From Phocoena phocoena (taxonomy: Eukaryota; Chordata; Mammalia; Artiodactyla; Phocoenidae), in assembly GCF_963924675.1 (NCBI RefSeq), contig NC_089232.1, positions 41,146,022-41,210,021 of the forward strand: 64,000 bases of DNA. Direction: 5' to 3'. Made by a program: the position numbers and the translations under genes. The notes beneath the pieces are model-generated. The model worked only from the letters and a program-made list of their open reading frames with translations, was not told the DNA's origin and searched no databases. Shown one piece after another: positions 1-11,815 of the stretch. Position 1 is the stretch's first letter. Each line of letters begins with the position of its first letter.

Positions 1-49
1 TCTTTATTCCTGTCCTGCCCCTAGATTCTTCAGAACCTTTTTTTTTTTT

Positions 50-3000
50 TAAGATTCCATATATGTGTGTTAGCATACAGTATTTGTTTTTCTCTTTCTG
101 ACTTACTGCACTCTGTATGACAGACTCTAGGTCCATCCACCTCACTACAAATAACTCAATTTTGTTTCTTTTTATGGCTGAATAATATTCCATTGTATAT
201 ATGTGCCACATCTTCTATATCCATTCATCTGTCGATGGACACTTAGGATGCTTCCATGTCCTGGCTATTGTAAATTGGGCTGCAATGAACATTGTGGTAC
301 ATGACTCTGTTTGAATTATGGTTTTCTCAGGGTATATGCCCAGTAGTGGGATTTCTGGGTTATATGGTAGGACTATTTTTAGTTTTTTAAGGAACCTCCA
401 TACTGTTCTCCATAGTGGCTGTATCAATTTACACTCCCACCAACAGTGCAAGAGGGTTCCCGTTTCTCCACACCCTCTCCAGCATTTAGTGTTTGCAGAT
501 TTTTTGATGATGGCCATTCTGACTGGTGTGAGGTGATACCTCATTGTAGTTTTGATTTGCATTTCTTTAATGATTAGTGATGTTGAGCATCCTTTCATAT
601 ATTTGTTGGCAGTCTGTATATCTTCTTTGGAGAAATGTCTATTTAGGTCTTTGGCCCATTTTTGAATTGGGTTATTTGATTTTTGATATTGAGCTGCATG
701 AGCTGCTTGTATATTTTGGAGATTAATTCTTTGTCAGTTGCTTTGTTTGCAAATATTTTCTCCCATTCTGAGGGCTGTCTTTATGTCTTGTTTATGATTT
801 CCTTTGCTGTGCAAAAGCTTTTAAGTTTCATTAGGTCCCATTTGTATATTTTTGTTTTTATTTCCATTACTCTAGGAGGTGGGTCAAAAAGGATCTTGCT
901 GTGATTTACGTCATGGAGTGTTCTGCCTATGTTTTCCTGTAAGAGTTTTATAGTGTCTGGCCTTACACGTAGGTCTTTAATCCATTTTGAGTTTATTTTT
1001 GTGTATGGTTCTAAGTTCATTCTTTTACATGTAGCTGTCCAGTTTTCGCAGCACCACTTATTGAAGAGGCTGTCTTTTCTTCACTGTATATTCATGCCTC
1101 CTTTATCAAATATAAGGTGACCATATGTGCGTGGGTTTATCTCTGGACTTTCTACCCGGTTCCTTTGATCTATAATTCTGTTTTTGTGCCAGTACCATAC
1201 TTGATTACTGTAGCTTTGTAGTGTAGCCTGAAGTCCAGGAGCCTGATTCCTCCAGCTCTGTTTTTCTTTCTCAAGATTGCTTTGGCTACTAGGGGTCTTT
1301 TGTGTTTCCATATAAATTGTGAAATTTTTTGTTCTAGTTCTGTGAAAAATGCCATTGGTAGTTTGTTAGGGATTGCATTGAATCTGTACATTCCTTTGGG
1401 TAGTAGAGTCATTTTCACAATGTTGATTCTTCCAATCCAAAAACATGGTATATCTCGCCATACGTTTGTATCATCTTTACTTTCTTTCATCAGTGTCTTA
1501 TAGTTTTCTGCATATATGTCTTTTGTCTCCTTAGGTAGGTTTATTCCTAGATATTTTATTCTTTTTGTTGCAATGGGAAATGGGAGTGTTTCCTTAATTT
1601 CTCTTTCAGATTTTTCATCATTAGTGTATAGGAATGCCAGAGATTTCTGTGCATTAATTTTGTATCCTGCTACTTTACCAAATTCATTGATTAGCTCTAG
1701 AAGTTTTCTGGTAGCATCTTTAGGATTCTCTATGTATCATGTCATCTGCAAACAGTGACAGCGTTACTTCTTCTTTTCCGATTTGGATTCCTTTTATTTC
1801 TTTTTCTTCTCTCATTGCTGTGGCTAAAACTTCCAAAACTCTGTTGAATAATAGTGGTGAGAGTGGACAACCTTGTCTTGTTCCTGACCTTAGAGAAAAT
1901 GGTTTCAGGTTTTCACCATTGAGGACGATGTTGGCTGTGGGTTTGTCATACATAGCCTTTATTATGTTGAGGAAAGTTCCCTCTATGCCTACTTTCTGGA
2001 GGGTTTTTATCATAAATGGGTGTTGAATTTAGTCAAAAGCTTTTTCTGAATCTATTGAGATGACCATATGGTTTTTCTCCTTCAATTTGTTAATATGGTG
2101 TATCACATTGATTGATTTGCATATATTGAAGTATCCTTGCCTTTCTGGGATAAACCCTACTTGACCATGGTGTTTGATCCTTTTAATGTGCTGCTGGATT
2201 CTGTTTGCTAGTATTTTGTTGAGGATTTTTGCATCTATGATCGTCAGTGACATTGGCCTGTAGTTTTCTTTCTTTGTGACATCTTTTTCTCATTTTGGTA
2301 TCAGGGTGATGGTGGCCTTGTAGAATGAGTTTGGGAGTGTTCCTCCCTCTGCTATATTTTGGAAGAGTTTGAGAAGGATAGGTGTTAGCTCTTCTCTAAA
2401 TGTTCGATAGAAATCACCTGTGAAGCTATCTGGTCCTAGGCTTTTGTTTGATGGAAGATTTTGAATCACAGTCTCAATTTCAGTGCTTGTGATTGGTCTA
2501 TCTATATTTTCTATTTCTTCCTGGTTCAGTCTCAGCAGATTGTACATTTCTAAGAATTTGTCCATTTCTTCCAGGTTGTCCATTTTATTGGCATAGAGTT
2601 GCTTGTAGTAATCTCTCATGATCCTTTGAATTTCTGCAGTGTCAGTTGTTACTTCTCCTTTTTCATTTCTAATTCTATTGATTACAGTCTTTCCCTTTTT
2701 TTCCTGATGAGTCTGGCTAATGGTTTATCAATTTTGTTTATCTTCTCAAAGAACCAGCTTTTAGTTATATTGATCTTTGCTATCGTTTCCTTCATTTCTT
2801 TTTCATTTATTTCTGATCTGATCTTTATGATTTCTTTCCTTCTGCTAACTTTGGGAGTTTTTTGTTCTTCTTTCTCTAAAGGCTTTAGGTGTAAGGTTAG
2901 GCTGTTTATTTGAGTTGTTTCTTGAGGTAGGATTGTATTGCTATAAACTTCCCTCTTAGAACTGCTTTTGCTGCATCCCATAGGTTTTGGGTTGTTGTGT

Positions 3001-3834
3001 TTTCATTGTCATTTGTTTCTAGGTATTTTTTGATTTCCCCTTTGATTTCTTCAGAGATCTCTTGGTTATTTAGTAGTGTATTGTTTACCATCCATGTGTT
3101 TGTATTTTTTACAGATTTTTTTCCTGTACCTGGTATCTAGTCTCATAGTGTTGTGGTCGGAAAAGATAATTGATACAATTTCAATTTTCCTTAATTTACC
3201 AAGGCTTGACTTGTGACCCAAGATATGATCTATCCTGGAGAATGTTCCATAAGCACTTGAGAAGAAAGTGTATTCTGTTGTTTTTGGATGGAATGTCCTA
3301 TAAATATCAGTTAAGTCCATCTTGTTTAATGTATCATTTAAAGCTTGTGTTTCCTTTATGATATGATTTCATTTTGGATGACCTGTCCATTGGTGTAAGT
3401 GGGGTGTTAAAGTCCCCTATTATGATTGTGTTACTGTTGATTTCCCCTTTTATGGCTGCTAGCATTTGCCTTATGTATTGAGGTGCTCCTATGTTGGGTG
3501 CATAAATATTTACTATTTTTATAGATTCTTCTTGGATTGATCCCTTGATCATTCTGTAGTGTCCCTCTTTGTCTCTTGTAATAGTCTTTATGGTAAAGTC
3601 TATTTTGTCTGATATGAGAATTGCTACTCCAGCTTTCCTTTTTGCATGGAATATCTTTTTCCATCCCCTCACTTTCAGTCTGTATGTGTCCCTAGGTCTG
3701 AAGTGGGTCTCTGGTAGACAGCACATATATGGGTCTTGGTTTTGTATCCATTCTGCCAGTCTATGTCTTTTTGTTGGCGCACTTAATCCATTTACATTTA
3801 ACATAGTTATCGATATGTATGTTCCTATTACCAT
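50..3834 (-). pseudogene. L1 ORF2 remnant (endonuclease-reverse transcriptase)
   Basis: Intact L1 ORF2 nicks DNA and reverse-transcribes L1 RNA at the nick. Here the reading frame survives only in pieces: 3834-3334, 3320-3066, 3091-2906, 2981-2682, 2619-2290, 2253-2029, 2013-1720, 1490-1170, 1020-781 and 598-215. Recognisable parts follow in order. The AP-endonuclease start has the N-G-L and P-E-T-H-F motifs. G-D-F-N-T lies later in the same piece, and S-D-H is at about 3220-3190. Reverse-transcriptase motif A appears as S-I-D-S-E-K-A-F-D at 2029-2055, and the F-A-D-D catalytic box is near 1735-1745. The C-terminal C-x3-C-x7-H-x4-C cysteine motif is at about 500-440. The L-x-x-x-M-W/IYTMEYYS-type tail extends towards 50. 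At least ten disruptions exclude activity in cis. Confidence 0.93.
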
Positions 3835-3891
3835 TTTCTTAATTGTTTTGGATTTGTTATTGTAGGTCTTTTCCTTCTCTGTGTTTTCTGC

Positions 3892-4783
3892 CTAGAGCAG
3901 ATCCTTTAGCATTTGTTGTAAAGCTGGTTTGGTGGTGCTGATTTCTCTTAGCTTTTGCTTTTCTGTAAAGGTTTTAATTTCTCCATCGAATCTCAATGAG
4001 ATCCTTGCTGGGTAGAGTAATCTTGGTTGTAGCTTTTTCCCTTTCATCACTTTAAATATGTCCTGCCACTCCCTTCTGGCTTGCAGAGTTTCTGCTGAAA
4101 GATCAGCTGTTAACCTTATGGGATTCCTTTTTATATTATTTGTTGTTTTTCCCTTGCTGCTTTTAATATTTTTTCTTTGTGTTTAATTTTTGATAATTTG
4201 ATTAATATGTGTCTCGGCATGTTTCTCCTTGGATTTATCCTGTATGGGACTCTCTGTGCTTCCTGGACTTGATTGACTATTTCCTTTCCTATATTAGGGA
4301 AGTTTTCAACTATAATCTCTTCAAATATTTTCTCAGTCCCTTTCTTTTTCTCTTCTTCTTCTGGGACCCTATAATTCAAATGTTGGTGTGTTTAATGTTG
4401 TCCCAGAGGTCTCTGAGACTGCCCTCCGTTCTTTTCATTCTTTTTTCTTTATTCTGCTCTGTGGTAGTTATTTCAACTACTTTATCTTCCAGGTCACTCA
4501 TCCGTTCTTCTGCCTCAGTTATTCTGCTATTGATTTCTTCTAGAGAATTTTTAATTTCATTTATTGTGTTGTTCATCATTGTCTGTTTGCTCTTTAGTTC
4601 TTCTGGGTCCTTGTTAAATATTTCTTTTATGTTCTCCATTCTATTTCCAAGATTTTGGATCATCTTTACTATCATTACTCTGAATTCTTTTTCAGGTAGA
4701 CTGCCTATTTCCTCTTCATTTGTTTGGTCTGGTGGGTTTTTACCTTGCTCCTTCTTCTGCTGTGTGTTTCTCTGTCTTCTCAT
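3892..4783 (-). pseudogene. L1 ORF1 remnant (RNA-binding chaperone)
   Basis: ORF1 protein coats L1 RNA as a coiled-coil trimer. The first piece (4783-4376, 135 residues from ATG) is rich in E, K, N and Q. It has a heptad-like stretch with I-N-E-I-K-N-S-L and S-R-I-T-E-A-E-E-R-M, the usual L1 ORF1 coiled coil leading into the RRM. A frameshift near 4376-4379 passes the frame to 4379-4131, which carries the R-x-P-R-H-I-L-I-K segment of the RNA-binding domain. After another stop the C-terminal domain decays towards a TAG at 3894-3892. About 58 bp separate this stop from the ORF2 start, the usual short L1 inter-ORF spacing. Confidence 0.9.
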
Positions 4784-5290
4784 TTTGCTTAACTTACTGT
4801 GTTTGGAGTCTCCTTTTCGCAGGCTGCAGGTTCGTAGTTCCTGTTGTTTTTGGTGTCTGCTGCCAGTGGGTAAGGTTGGTTCAGTGGGTTGTGTAGGCTT
4901 CCTGGTGGAGGGGACTGGTGCCTGTGTTCTGGAGGATGAGGCTGGATCTTGTCTTTCTGGTGGGCAGGACCACGTCTGGTGGTGTGTTTTTGGGTGTCTG
5001 TGACCTTATTATGATTTTAGGCAGCCTCTCTGCTAATCGGTGGGATTGTGTTCCTATCTTGCTAGTTGTTTGGCATAGGGTGTCCAGCACTGTAGCTTGC
5101 TGGTCATTGAGTGGAGCTGGGTCTTAGTGTTGAGGTGGAGATCTCTGGGAGAGCTTTCGCCATTTGATATTACGTGGAGCCGGGAGGTCTCTGGTGGACC
5201 AATGTCCTGAACTCGGCTCTTGCATCTCAGAGGCATAGGCCTGACACCTGGCCGGAGCACCAAGACCCTGTCAGCCACACAGCAGAGACA
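4784..5290 (-). promoter_or_regulatory. L1 5'UTR fragment (internal promoter region)
   Basis: GC-richer sequence directly upstream of L1 ORF1. In L1 the 5'UTR carries the internal Pol II promoter. The outer edge is not defined: the sequence turns into AT-rich unique DNA around 5290. Without a visible target-site duplication I cannot tell full length from 5' truncation. Long chance frames on both strands here are not genes. Confidence 0.6.
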
Positions 5291-6250
5291 TGTAATCAGG
5301 GGCCAATGGTCAGGTCCTCCTTCTTAATTCCATCTTGTCCAATCAAGTAGAGACTTGAGAAAACAGAGCAGCTCCACCGAAGAATAAAGGACTCTGTCAG
5401 AACCCACAAGCCAACCAATTACTTTGGTTTTCATAAATGATGGGCCACGTAAAATTTTTGTGTATGCTAATTAGAGCTTCTATGTCTGGAAGTTTATCTT
5501 AGCTATCAAAAGAAAAAGCATTTTATGGATGAGTTTTTGTAAAGTAAGCCATCACGTCCTGGAAATTCAGGGAGAAAAGCAACAAGATAATGTTTTTCAA
5601 TACTGACCTCCTACTAAATTCCAGGCATTGGGAAAAAGACTATTAAGATTTTTTAAAAAATCAAAATCTTTGCTCCCGTGGGGCATGTATTCTGATGGGA
5701 GGAGAAAAGCAAAACATGAACAAAATAAAAATTATACAGCATATTAGACGGTAAAAATTGCCAAGGAGAAAAATAAGCAGAAAAGAAGAGAAGGGGTGCC
5801 ACGAGGAAGGCTGGATTTTATTTTGGGTTGTCATGGGAGACCACACTGAGAATGTACATTTGAGCAAAGACTTGGAGACAATTTACTTACATTAATGTAT
5901 AACCTAAATATATATTATATTTAATATTAATGTGTAGCTTTATATGTAACACATGTTATATTAATTAAAAAGTCATGTTGAATTGGATTTCAACCAAGGA
6001 AAGTTTCAAAGAGAGGATAGCAAAACAAACAAATAAAATAGGCTAGAAGTGGTATGGCATCGGACCACCTGGAAGACTGGTCCTTATATGTGTCTCACAA
6101 CCTCCCCATTTTGAGTCCATAATCCATTATCTGTCCTTGGAGTAAACCTGTCACCTGGGGGCTCTGGAGTGATAGCAGTTCTGGCCAGGTTGTATGAAAA
6201 TGCACCTGTGTTAAGATCTTGACTCTGTTACTGTGTAACACACAGATAAT
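5291..6250. other. Unique intergenic DNA, no gene seen
   Basis: AT-rich sequence with no coding signal. An (A/T)-only-like stretch lies at about 5885-5965. The first 120 bases could still be degraded L1 5'UTR. Confidence 0.5.
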
Positions 6251-6254
6251 CAAA

Positions 6255-6470
6255 TAGTCATGACCACTTTTTAGCTCTTATTTCCAGCCAGGCCCTGCCC
6301 ATTAAACACCTTTGTGAAGTATTATTATGCCCATTTTGAAGCCGAGTAAAGCAGAGTTCTGAGAAAGTAACCAACATGGCAAAGTTCAGCCAACTAGTGA
6401 GTAGAAAAGTGAATTCTCTGACTACTATACCACAGCTCTTTCTGTAGATGTTAGGATAAAATAAAAGCAG
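6255..6470 (-). repeat. MIR SINE fragment
   Basis: It reads like the MIR reverse complement: 'tattattatgcccatttt', then an 'aactagtgagta' segment, then 'ctactataccacagctc'. This is the conserved MIR core followed by its tRNA-like head. Heavily diverged. Confidence 0.5.
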
Positions 6471-7204
6471 AAACCAAATCAAATCAATCTGTAGTGTCAA
6501 TCAAGAATAGCAAATGTATGGGAGGGTTAACAACAATTTGGGGTAGAGTTTGAAAGCACCATTAACTTTGAAGTTAAATTCTACCATTTATGTATCTGGT
6601 GGTGCTTCTTGATGTAAAATGTGGAGACCAGATAAAACTTTTAATAGGAACTGCCAACTTATTGATGCTTCCTTCTTTCCTGATGGTGGCATCTGCTAAC
6701 CTATATGGCATTTTTGTATGGATAGAAAAAATGAGGCCTTTGCTCCAAATGGAGACAGCTCAGTGCTGGGACTAAGCAAGTGGACTTCTGGTAAGATCTG
6801 TGTCCTCCCTGGGTGTCACTGTGCATGTATTCTTGGCAGCAATTCTTGGGAGCCCTACTTTCAAATTTTAAACAGTAGTGACCTGCCTAGTGAAAGGAGT
6901 GGGAGAAGCTCCACCTTGACTTGAAGTGTTCCTTTTCTTCACGCTCTTGTGTGACTCCATCTTTAAACATCATGCTTCTTGACTGACATTTTAAAAAACT
7001 CATCATGGCAAGTGCAATATTAGGAATTCTAATAAAAATCTATAAGGAGAAAAATTTATTTTGGCAACAGGACAATCTTGGACGAGCAGGTGTGAAGCTG
7101 CTGAACACTTTCTGCGCACCTTCTTTCTATTCAGTTTCCTTCCAGTATATGGGAATGAGCCATTTCAAGCATAACATCTTGGGATAATAAATAAACTTGG
7201 GTTT

Positions 7205-7345
7205 TTGAGCCAGAAAGATGTGAATTCAAAGCCCAGCTCTGCCATTTACAAACTGTATGATTTTGGCTAAAGTCCTTCATCTTTCTAGCTGAACTTGTTT
7301 CCTTTTTGATGTAACAGAAATGGGATAATAGCTTTATTTTTCAAG
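7205..7345 (+). repeat. MIR SINE fragment
   Basis: It contains 'gtgaattcaaagcccagctc', 'tgccatttacaaactgtatg', a CT-rich stretch and 'aaatgggataata', the standard order of the MIR core. Confidence 0.6.
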
Positions 7346-7374
7346 ATTTTTTGGAAGATCGAATTTCTACCTGG

Positions 7375-7700
7375 ACTTGTTTCTTCCTTGACTCTGCCAC
7401 CTAGCTGATGTCTTTAGGAAAAGATCCGTTTTCCTTGGTCCTAGGCCCTCCAGAAGGTCACTGCAGTTCTATCTTTACAGCCCCATCTCCAGTCACTGCC
7501 ATCTTCCATTCCTTCACAACCACAAATTCTCTGTTTCTGCACTGTCCTTTATGCTTCCATAATACCAAAATGATTCTAATTCCCCCAAACACACCATAGT
7601 ATTTCATGCCTCTATGCCTTTTATCACACTATTCCCTCTTCTTGGAGCCACATCTCCCCACAGTCTCTTTGGAAAATTCCTATTCGTCCGTAAGTCTTGA
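7375..7700 (+). repeat. Probable L2 LINE fragment
   Basis: Pyrimidine-rich text with short words typical of the L2 3' region, such as 'ccatctccagtcactgccat' and 'ttccctcttcttggagcc'. Diverged, so assignment is tentative. The 7680-7740 part runs into an A-rich tract. Confidence 0.35.
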
Positions 7701-7894
7701 CTTAGTTTTTACAAAGATTAAATGAAAAAAAAAAAACAAAACAAAACATGCTACGTGCTCAGGACAGTGGATGGCACAGAAGAAGAGTTCCATAAATGTT
7801 TGCTCTCTCTTCCCTATGCAAACCCTTTCCATAAAATTAAATATGCTTCTTCCTCTGTGTAATTGCATCACGTATATCCTGCCTTATTGGAGAG

Positions 7895-8015
7895 AGGCAC
7901 GCAGTGAAGAAAGCATGAGATTGGAAAAGTCTCTGCTCAGACCTAGCTCTGCCACTTTACTAACTCTGCACTTTGAGCAAATTATTTGAGCTCCATGGTC
8001 TGTACATCAGGGATA
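7895..8015 (+). repeat. MIR SINE fragment
   Basis: It shows 'cctagctctgccactttact', 'actttgagcaaattatttga' and 'catcagggataac', matching the MIR core order. Confidence 0.55.
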
Positions 8016-8329
8016 ACACTATTTACTTTTTCCAATGATTGTAAAAACTAGAATTAATGACTTCATAGTACATGGCCAATAAAAACAGCCACTATTAGTA
8101 CACTATACAAATCAGCTGCTGCTACTCTACAGTGACACCCCTCCACATCACTATGAACGGAGTCCAAAAAAATTAATTTTTGGACTTAAGTTTTGAGTGT
8201 AGGTGAGTTTGAAGCCAGGAATGAAATCCAGTATTCAATCATGCTATATCTGAATTTGCTCTGTTGCAGAGTGCATTATTGTGGGATTATTTTCACCATT
8301 ACTGTGTATTTTCTTTCATGTCTACCTTA

Positions 8330-8605
8330 TTTACTAGACTATTAGTTCCTTAGGTACAGACCATGTACTTTTAGCATAGTCTAGATTACACATGTATCAT
8401 CTAATTCTGTGACCCTGGGCATATTACTTAAACTCCCTAAATCTTGGTCTCCTCGTTCTAAAATGAGGATGATAATAAAAATAATGCCTACCTTATAGAA
8501 GATTGTGAGAAGTAAATGGCTGAGGCATGTAACAGATTCTGGCACTTAATAAATGCTCATTAAAGGTTAGCAATGATCATCATCATCTTGTTATTATCAC
8601 TATTA
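8330..8605 (+). repeat. L2 scrap followed by MIR SINE
   Basis: 8330-8400 has an L2-like 'ttccttaggtacagaccatg'. From about 8400 a good MIR follows: 'tgtgaccctgggcatattac', 'aaaatgaggatgataataaa' and the 3' end 'ggcacttaataaatgctcat'. Confidence 0.7.
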
Positions 8606-9688
8606 TGATTACTGTTGTTAGAGACCCCAGCACCTATCAAAGAGCCTGTTTATATATGAGGCTTTCAATAAATCTTAGTTCAAAATTCGATCAAATCCTT
8701 TTAAAATTTGGAAGTTGTCACTTAGGGTAGCTTCCCAATTATAGGCTCAGTCCCCTTACAGGCATCTCCAGATGGCTGCCGTGAAAGGATCACTCTCTAA
8801 TTGGCCTGAATTCCCCCAAGTCAGCCATTTTCTCAGCACCACACTGAGGGCCTGAGGTCCTCTCACCCAGCTCTCTCTCCTTCCTCCAATTCCTTCCACC
8901 AGAACTGGCCAGCCTGGGGGCAGTTGGCTTCTGCCTGCCTCTCCCACCAGCCACTGCCAAGGATGCTAGCCAGTCCTTTATTGGAGCCAGGTGGAGCTGC
9001 CACAGCCAGTTGTTGTCCGCCTTGTGTTGCCCGGACTTGTGGGTGCCAATCTTCCTCCTCTATGTCTTGGGATAAATCTTTGGCATCTTTGCTTTTCTCG
9101 GCAAACCCCAGGCAGCAGGGTCCCAATACTCAGGATTTTCCTTGTGGGAGTGGCACCGTTAGGAAAGTTGTAATCCTATCATCCATTTACCTACATTCAC
9201 TTGTTCGTTTTACTGGAAGTAGATCAATGTAAATGAGATACAGCATGCTTTGACCTCTAAAATTCAAGGAAGATAAATACACCGATTCAATAAAAAGAAG
9301 AAGGGGATTCCCCAAATATCTAAACAAGCAACTTCTGAGTCTAGGTGCCTTACACTGAATCCTCTAACTCTGGGCGCCTCTTCTAGGAAGTTTCCATTTG
9401 TGATTATGCTTGAGCCACAAGCTGATTGATCTCTCTTTAGAGGGGAAGTGGAAGAACAGAACTTAAGTGTTTTCAGCATTCAGCTCTCCTAACTGCTATA
9501 GCCATGGCAGACTTATCTGGCAGGAGCTAGCAGGAAGCCTATAACCGCTTCATCCTAACTCTCCAAATGCTGGCAACAATTAAATGAATTCTTAAGAAGA
9601 GAATCAAAAAAGCAGGAGGCAAAATGAATGGCTTATCCAAGTGCTAAGGAAGGAGAGGCTGTGTATTCAAGATGGAAAGAATATAAAT
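8606..9688. other. Unique intergenic DNA, no gene seen
   Basis: Moderately GC-rich at 8750-9180 with a few short open frames on both strands that lack splice context or codon pattern. No repeat recognised. Confidence 0.45.
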
Positions 9689-9713
9689 ACACACACACAC
9701 ACACACACACACA
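9689..9713. repeat. (AC)n microsatellite
   Basis: About 12 uninterrupted AC units following 'atataaat'. Confidence 0.95.
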
Positions 9714-11355
9714 TGCATATTATGTTACATATCTATAAAAATATGAAATGTTATTTATTTTGAGAATACCCAGTCATTTCCATCTGTAGTAAGAATCCAT
9801 AATAACAGTCTCTGTTTATATAACTCTTTTCACCTCAAGAGATCCCGAATGCATTTCAGACAGCTCTACATACAAACAGAGGCCAGGAGCTCCACCATCT
9901 CTGGAACTGGTGATGGGAGCCAGGCAGAAAATGCGTGTGTGGCTACATGTATCTCAGAGACCGCTGATGAAAGAGAGGCCAGTTAGTCAAGGACAACAGG
10001 GCAAACACACATTCTTAAGACAGGGTCAAGAGGAGCCTTCAAAGTCTGGGTGACACCTCAAATTCTGATAGCTAATTGAGAACAAAAGCTGACGAGGACT
10101 CCATTTATTTACTTTGGAAGGATGAAGGATGATGCGGGGCAGAGCAAGGTTCGCGAAGCAGTGAGTGTAGGGAGTAGAAAATAATCTGAGGCATAGATCA
10201 CAAAGTCTTGCCCTCCGGCTTATATATTCTTATCATACCGAATACGCTTAAGATGAGAGGACACATAAAAAGGTAATATCTGTTGATTCATTTATACCCC
10301 TGTTTTCACCCACAATCCGCTCTCCCAGAAAGGACTGACTAGATCGCTCAGAATCCCCTTCTTTTTCCTTCACCAATTCAGTCCACCACACAGCTGGTCT
10401 GGCTTCAAAATAATTCTCTTAAAAAAATGAAAAACAAGGTGGCAGCAATGATTTACAGGCACTCCTACCTCAGAAACCAAAGCTTGACAGAAAGTATACT
10501 TCTGCATGGCCCTGACAATAAGTTCCTAAGGCTGCTAAAAGCAACACAACAGAAACTTCCAACTATCCAGAAAGTAAACTGGAAAATGGCTAGTCCCTGC
10601 CCAAAGAAAAGATTACTGACCAAATGCCCAGTTATCAGGATTGCACTGGCAATCCTTAAACCATGCTTGTCTGAGAAAAACCTTATACCAGGGGACAGAA
10701 GTGGGAGATGGAGTGAAGGAACACATCCTACTCTGGAGGAAGGAGAAGAGAGATTCTCGTACAGAAGTGGCCTGCTAACAGCTCTTGGAGACCTTCCTTC
10801 CCCACAGCATCCTTGGATCCGCTGGTAACCCCTCCAGAGCCTCGTTGTACCCAGGTGGCATGGTCCTCCAATAGAGATATCCCATGCCAGAAAAGTCCAA
10901 TATCTGAGCACACCCAGAAGTTCTAGTTCCTGCCAAGTCAGACTGTAGCTTTTCTAGGTCCTGTGACCTCATGGACTTCCCACATAAACTCAGCAAAAAG
11001 CCCAGTGAAGGACAGAGAGATACTAAATTCCTCAGGGGCTTCCATCTGTAGCAGGGAGAGAAGTGAAGATGACCTGGCGCAGGAAACATGCTTCACTGTT
11101 ACTCTTTGGAGTTGTGTTCTATCAAGGGCTATGGAGGAAGAGATGGCAGAAGCACAGGGCCGACTGGGGCCACCCAAAACGTTTTGGGGAAAACCAGCCC
11201 CTCCTAAAATATGCCTCTTCTAGCTGTGTAGGATGGAAGAACAGTAATGAAAACAATTCAGCCCATTCAGAGCAGTCTATTCTACAGGAATGCTCCCACA
11301 GGGAATTTGACTCTCAGGGTCACCTCGGTGAGGCAGATCGAGCAAAAAATCTTAC
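9714..11355. other. Unique intergenic DNA, no gene seen
   Basis: The open frames at 10427-10828 (+) and 10465-10911 (-) overlap each other, have no homology I recognise and no matching splice sites. I treat them as chance frames. Confidence 0.45.
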
Positions 11356-11723
11356 AAAACAGGAAAGTGAGGGACCTCCCTGGTGGCGCAGTGGTTAAGA
11401 ATCCACCTGCCAATGTCCAGGAAGATCCCACGTGCCGCGGAGCAACTAAGCCTGTGCACCACAACTACTGAACCTGCGCTCCAGAGCCCAAGTGCCACAA
11501 CTACTGAGCCCATGTGCTCAAGTACTGAAGCCCACGCGCCTAGAGCCCGTGCTCCGCAACAACAGAAGCCACGGCAATGAGAAGTCCGTGCACTGCAGCA
11601 GAGTAGCCCCTGCTCACCGCAGCTAGAGAAAGCCTGCACACAGCAACGAAGACCCCACACAGCCCTAAATAAATAAATAAATAAACTTTAAAAAAAAAAA
11701 AAAAAAAAAAACAGGAAAGTGAG
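11356..11723 (+). mobile_element. CHR-type SINE, long (CHRL/CHR-2) form, with TSD
   Basis: The SINE body is 11372-11707 and is flanked by a perfect 16-bp target-site duplication 'aaaacaggaaagtgag' (11356-11371 and 11708-11723). The head 'ctccctggtggcgcagtggt' is the tRNA-Glu-derived A-box region. The body has the repeated 'acaactactga' and 'gagaaagcctgc' units of the long form, ending in (TAAA)n and poly-A. Compared with the copy at 42669, about 27 bases are missing after 'ctgccaatg', removing the B box 'ggttcgagccccg'. This copy should therefore lack a normal Pol III promoter. Confidence 0.95.
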
Positions 11724-11815
11724 GCTTAGCCAAGACAAATGGCCTCACTATCTCCAGAACTGGAGCTAGAACCTTCTTACTGCAGAATTTCAAGTTCTTT
11801 CTATTGCACCTTGCC
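11724..11815 (-). repeat. Possible MIR fragment
   Basis: Words such as 'tccagaactggagctagaac' and 'agttctttctattgcacc' resemble the MIR head in reverse. The young SINE landed next to it. Confidence 0.35.

Larger units (their letters stand above)
1..5290 (-). mobile_element. LINE-1 element, long but decayed, 3' end cut by window edge
   Basis: The minus strand reads in order as 5'UTR (about 5290-4784), ORF1 (about 4783-3892), ORF2 (about 3834-50) and the start of the 3'UTR. Both ORFs are broken by many stops and frameshifts, so the copy is dead. The last bases before position 1 match the T-rich 3'UTR of the second L1 at 62.4-64.0 kb, so a few hundred bases of 3'UTR lie outside the window. The 5' boundary is uncertain: L1-like sequence fades near 5270-5300 and no target-site duplication can be seen because the 3' flank is missing. 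The family is of the artiodactyl/cetacean L1 type. Confidence 0.95.

Noticed and set aside
4209..5003. 264-residue plus-strand open frame
   Set aside because: It is the antisense of L1 ORF1 and 5'UTR. Its F/L/S-rich composition is the mirror of the lysine/glutamate-rich ORF1.
10427..10911. Overlapping opposite-strand frames of 133 and 148 residues
   Set aside because: Neither has a family match, an initiation context or splice sites. Overlapping opposite frames are usually composition effects.
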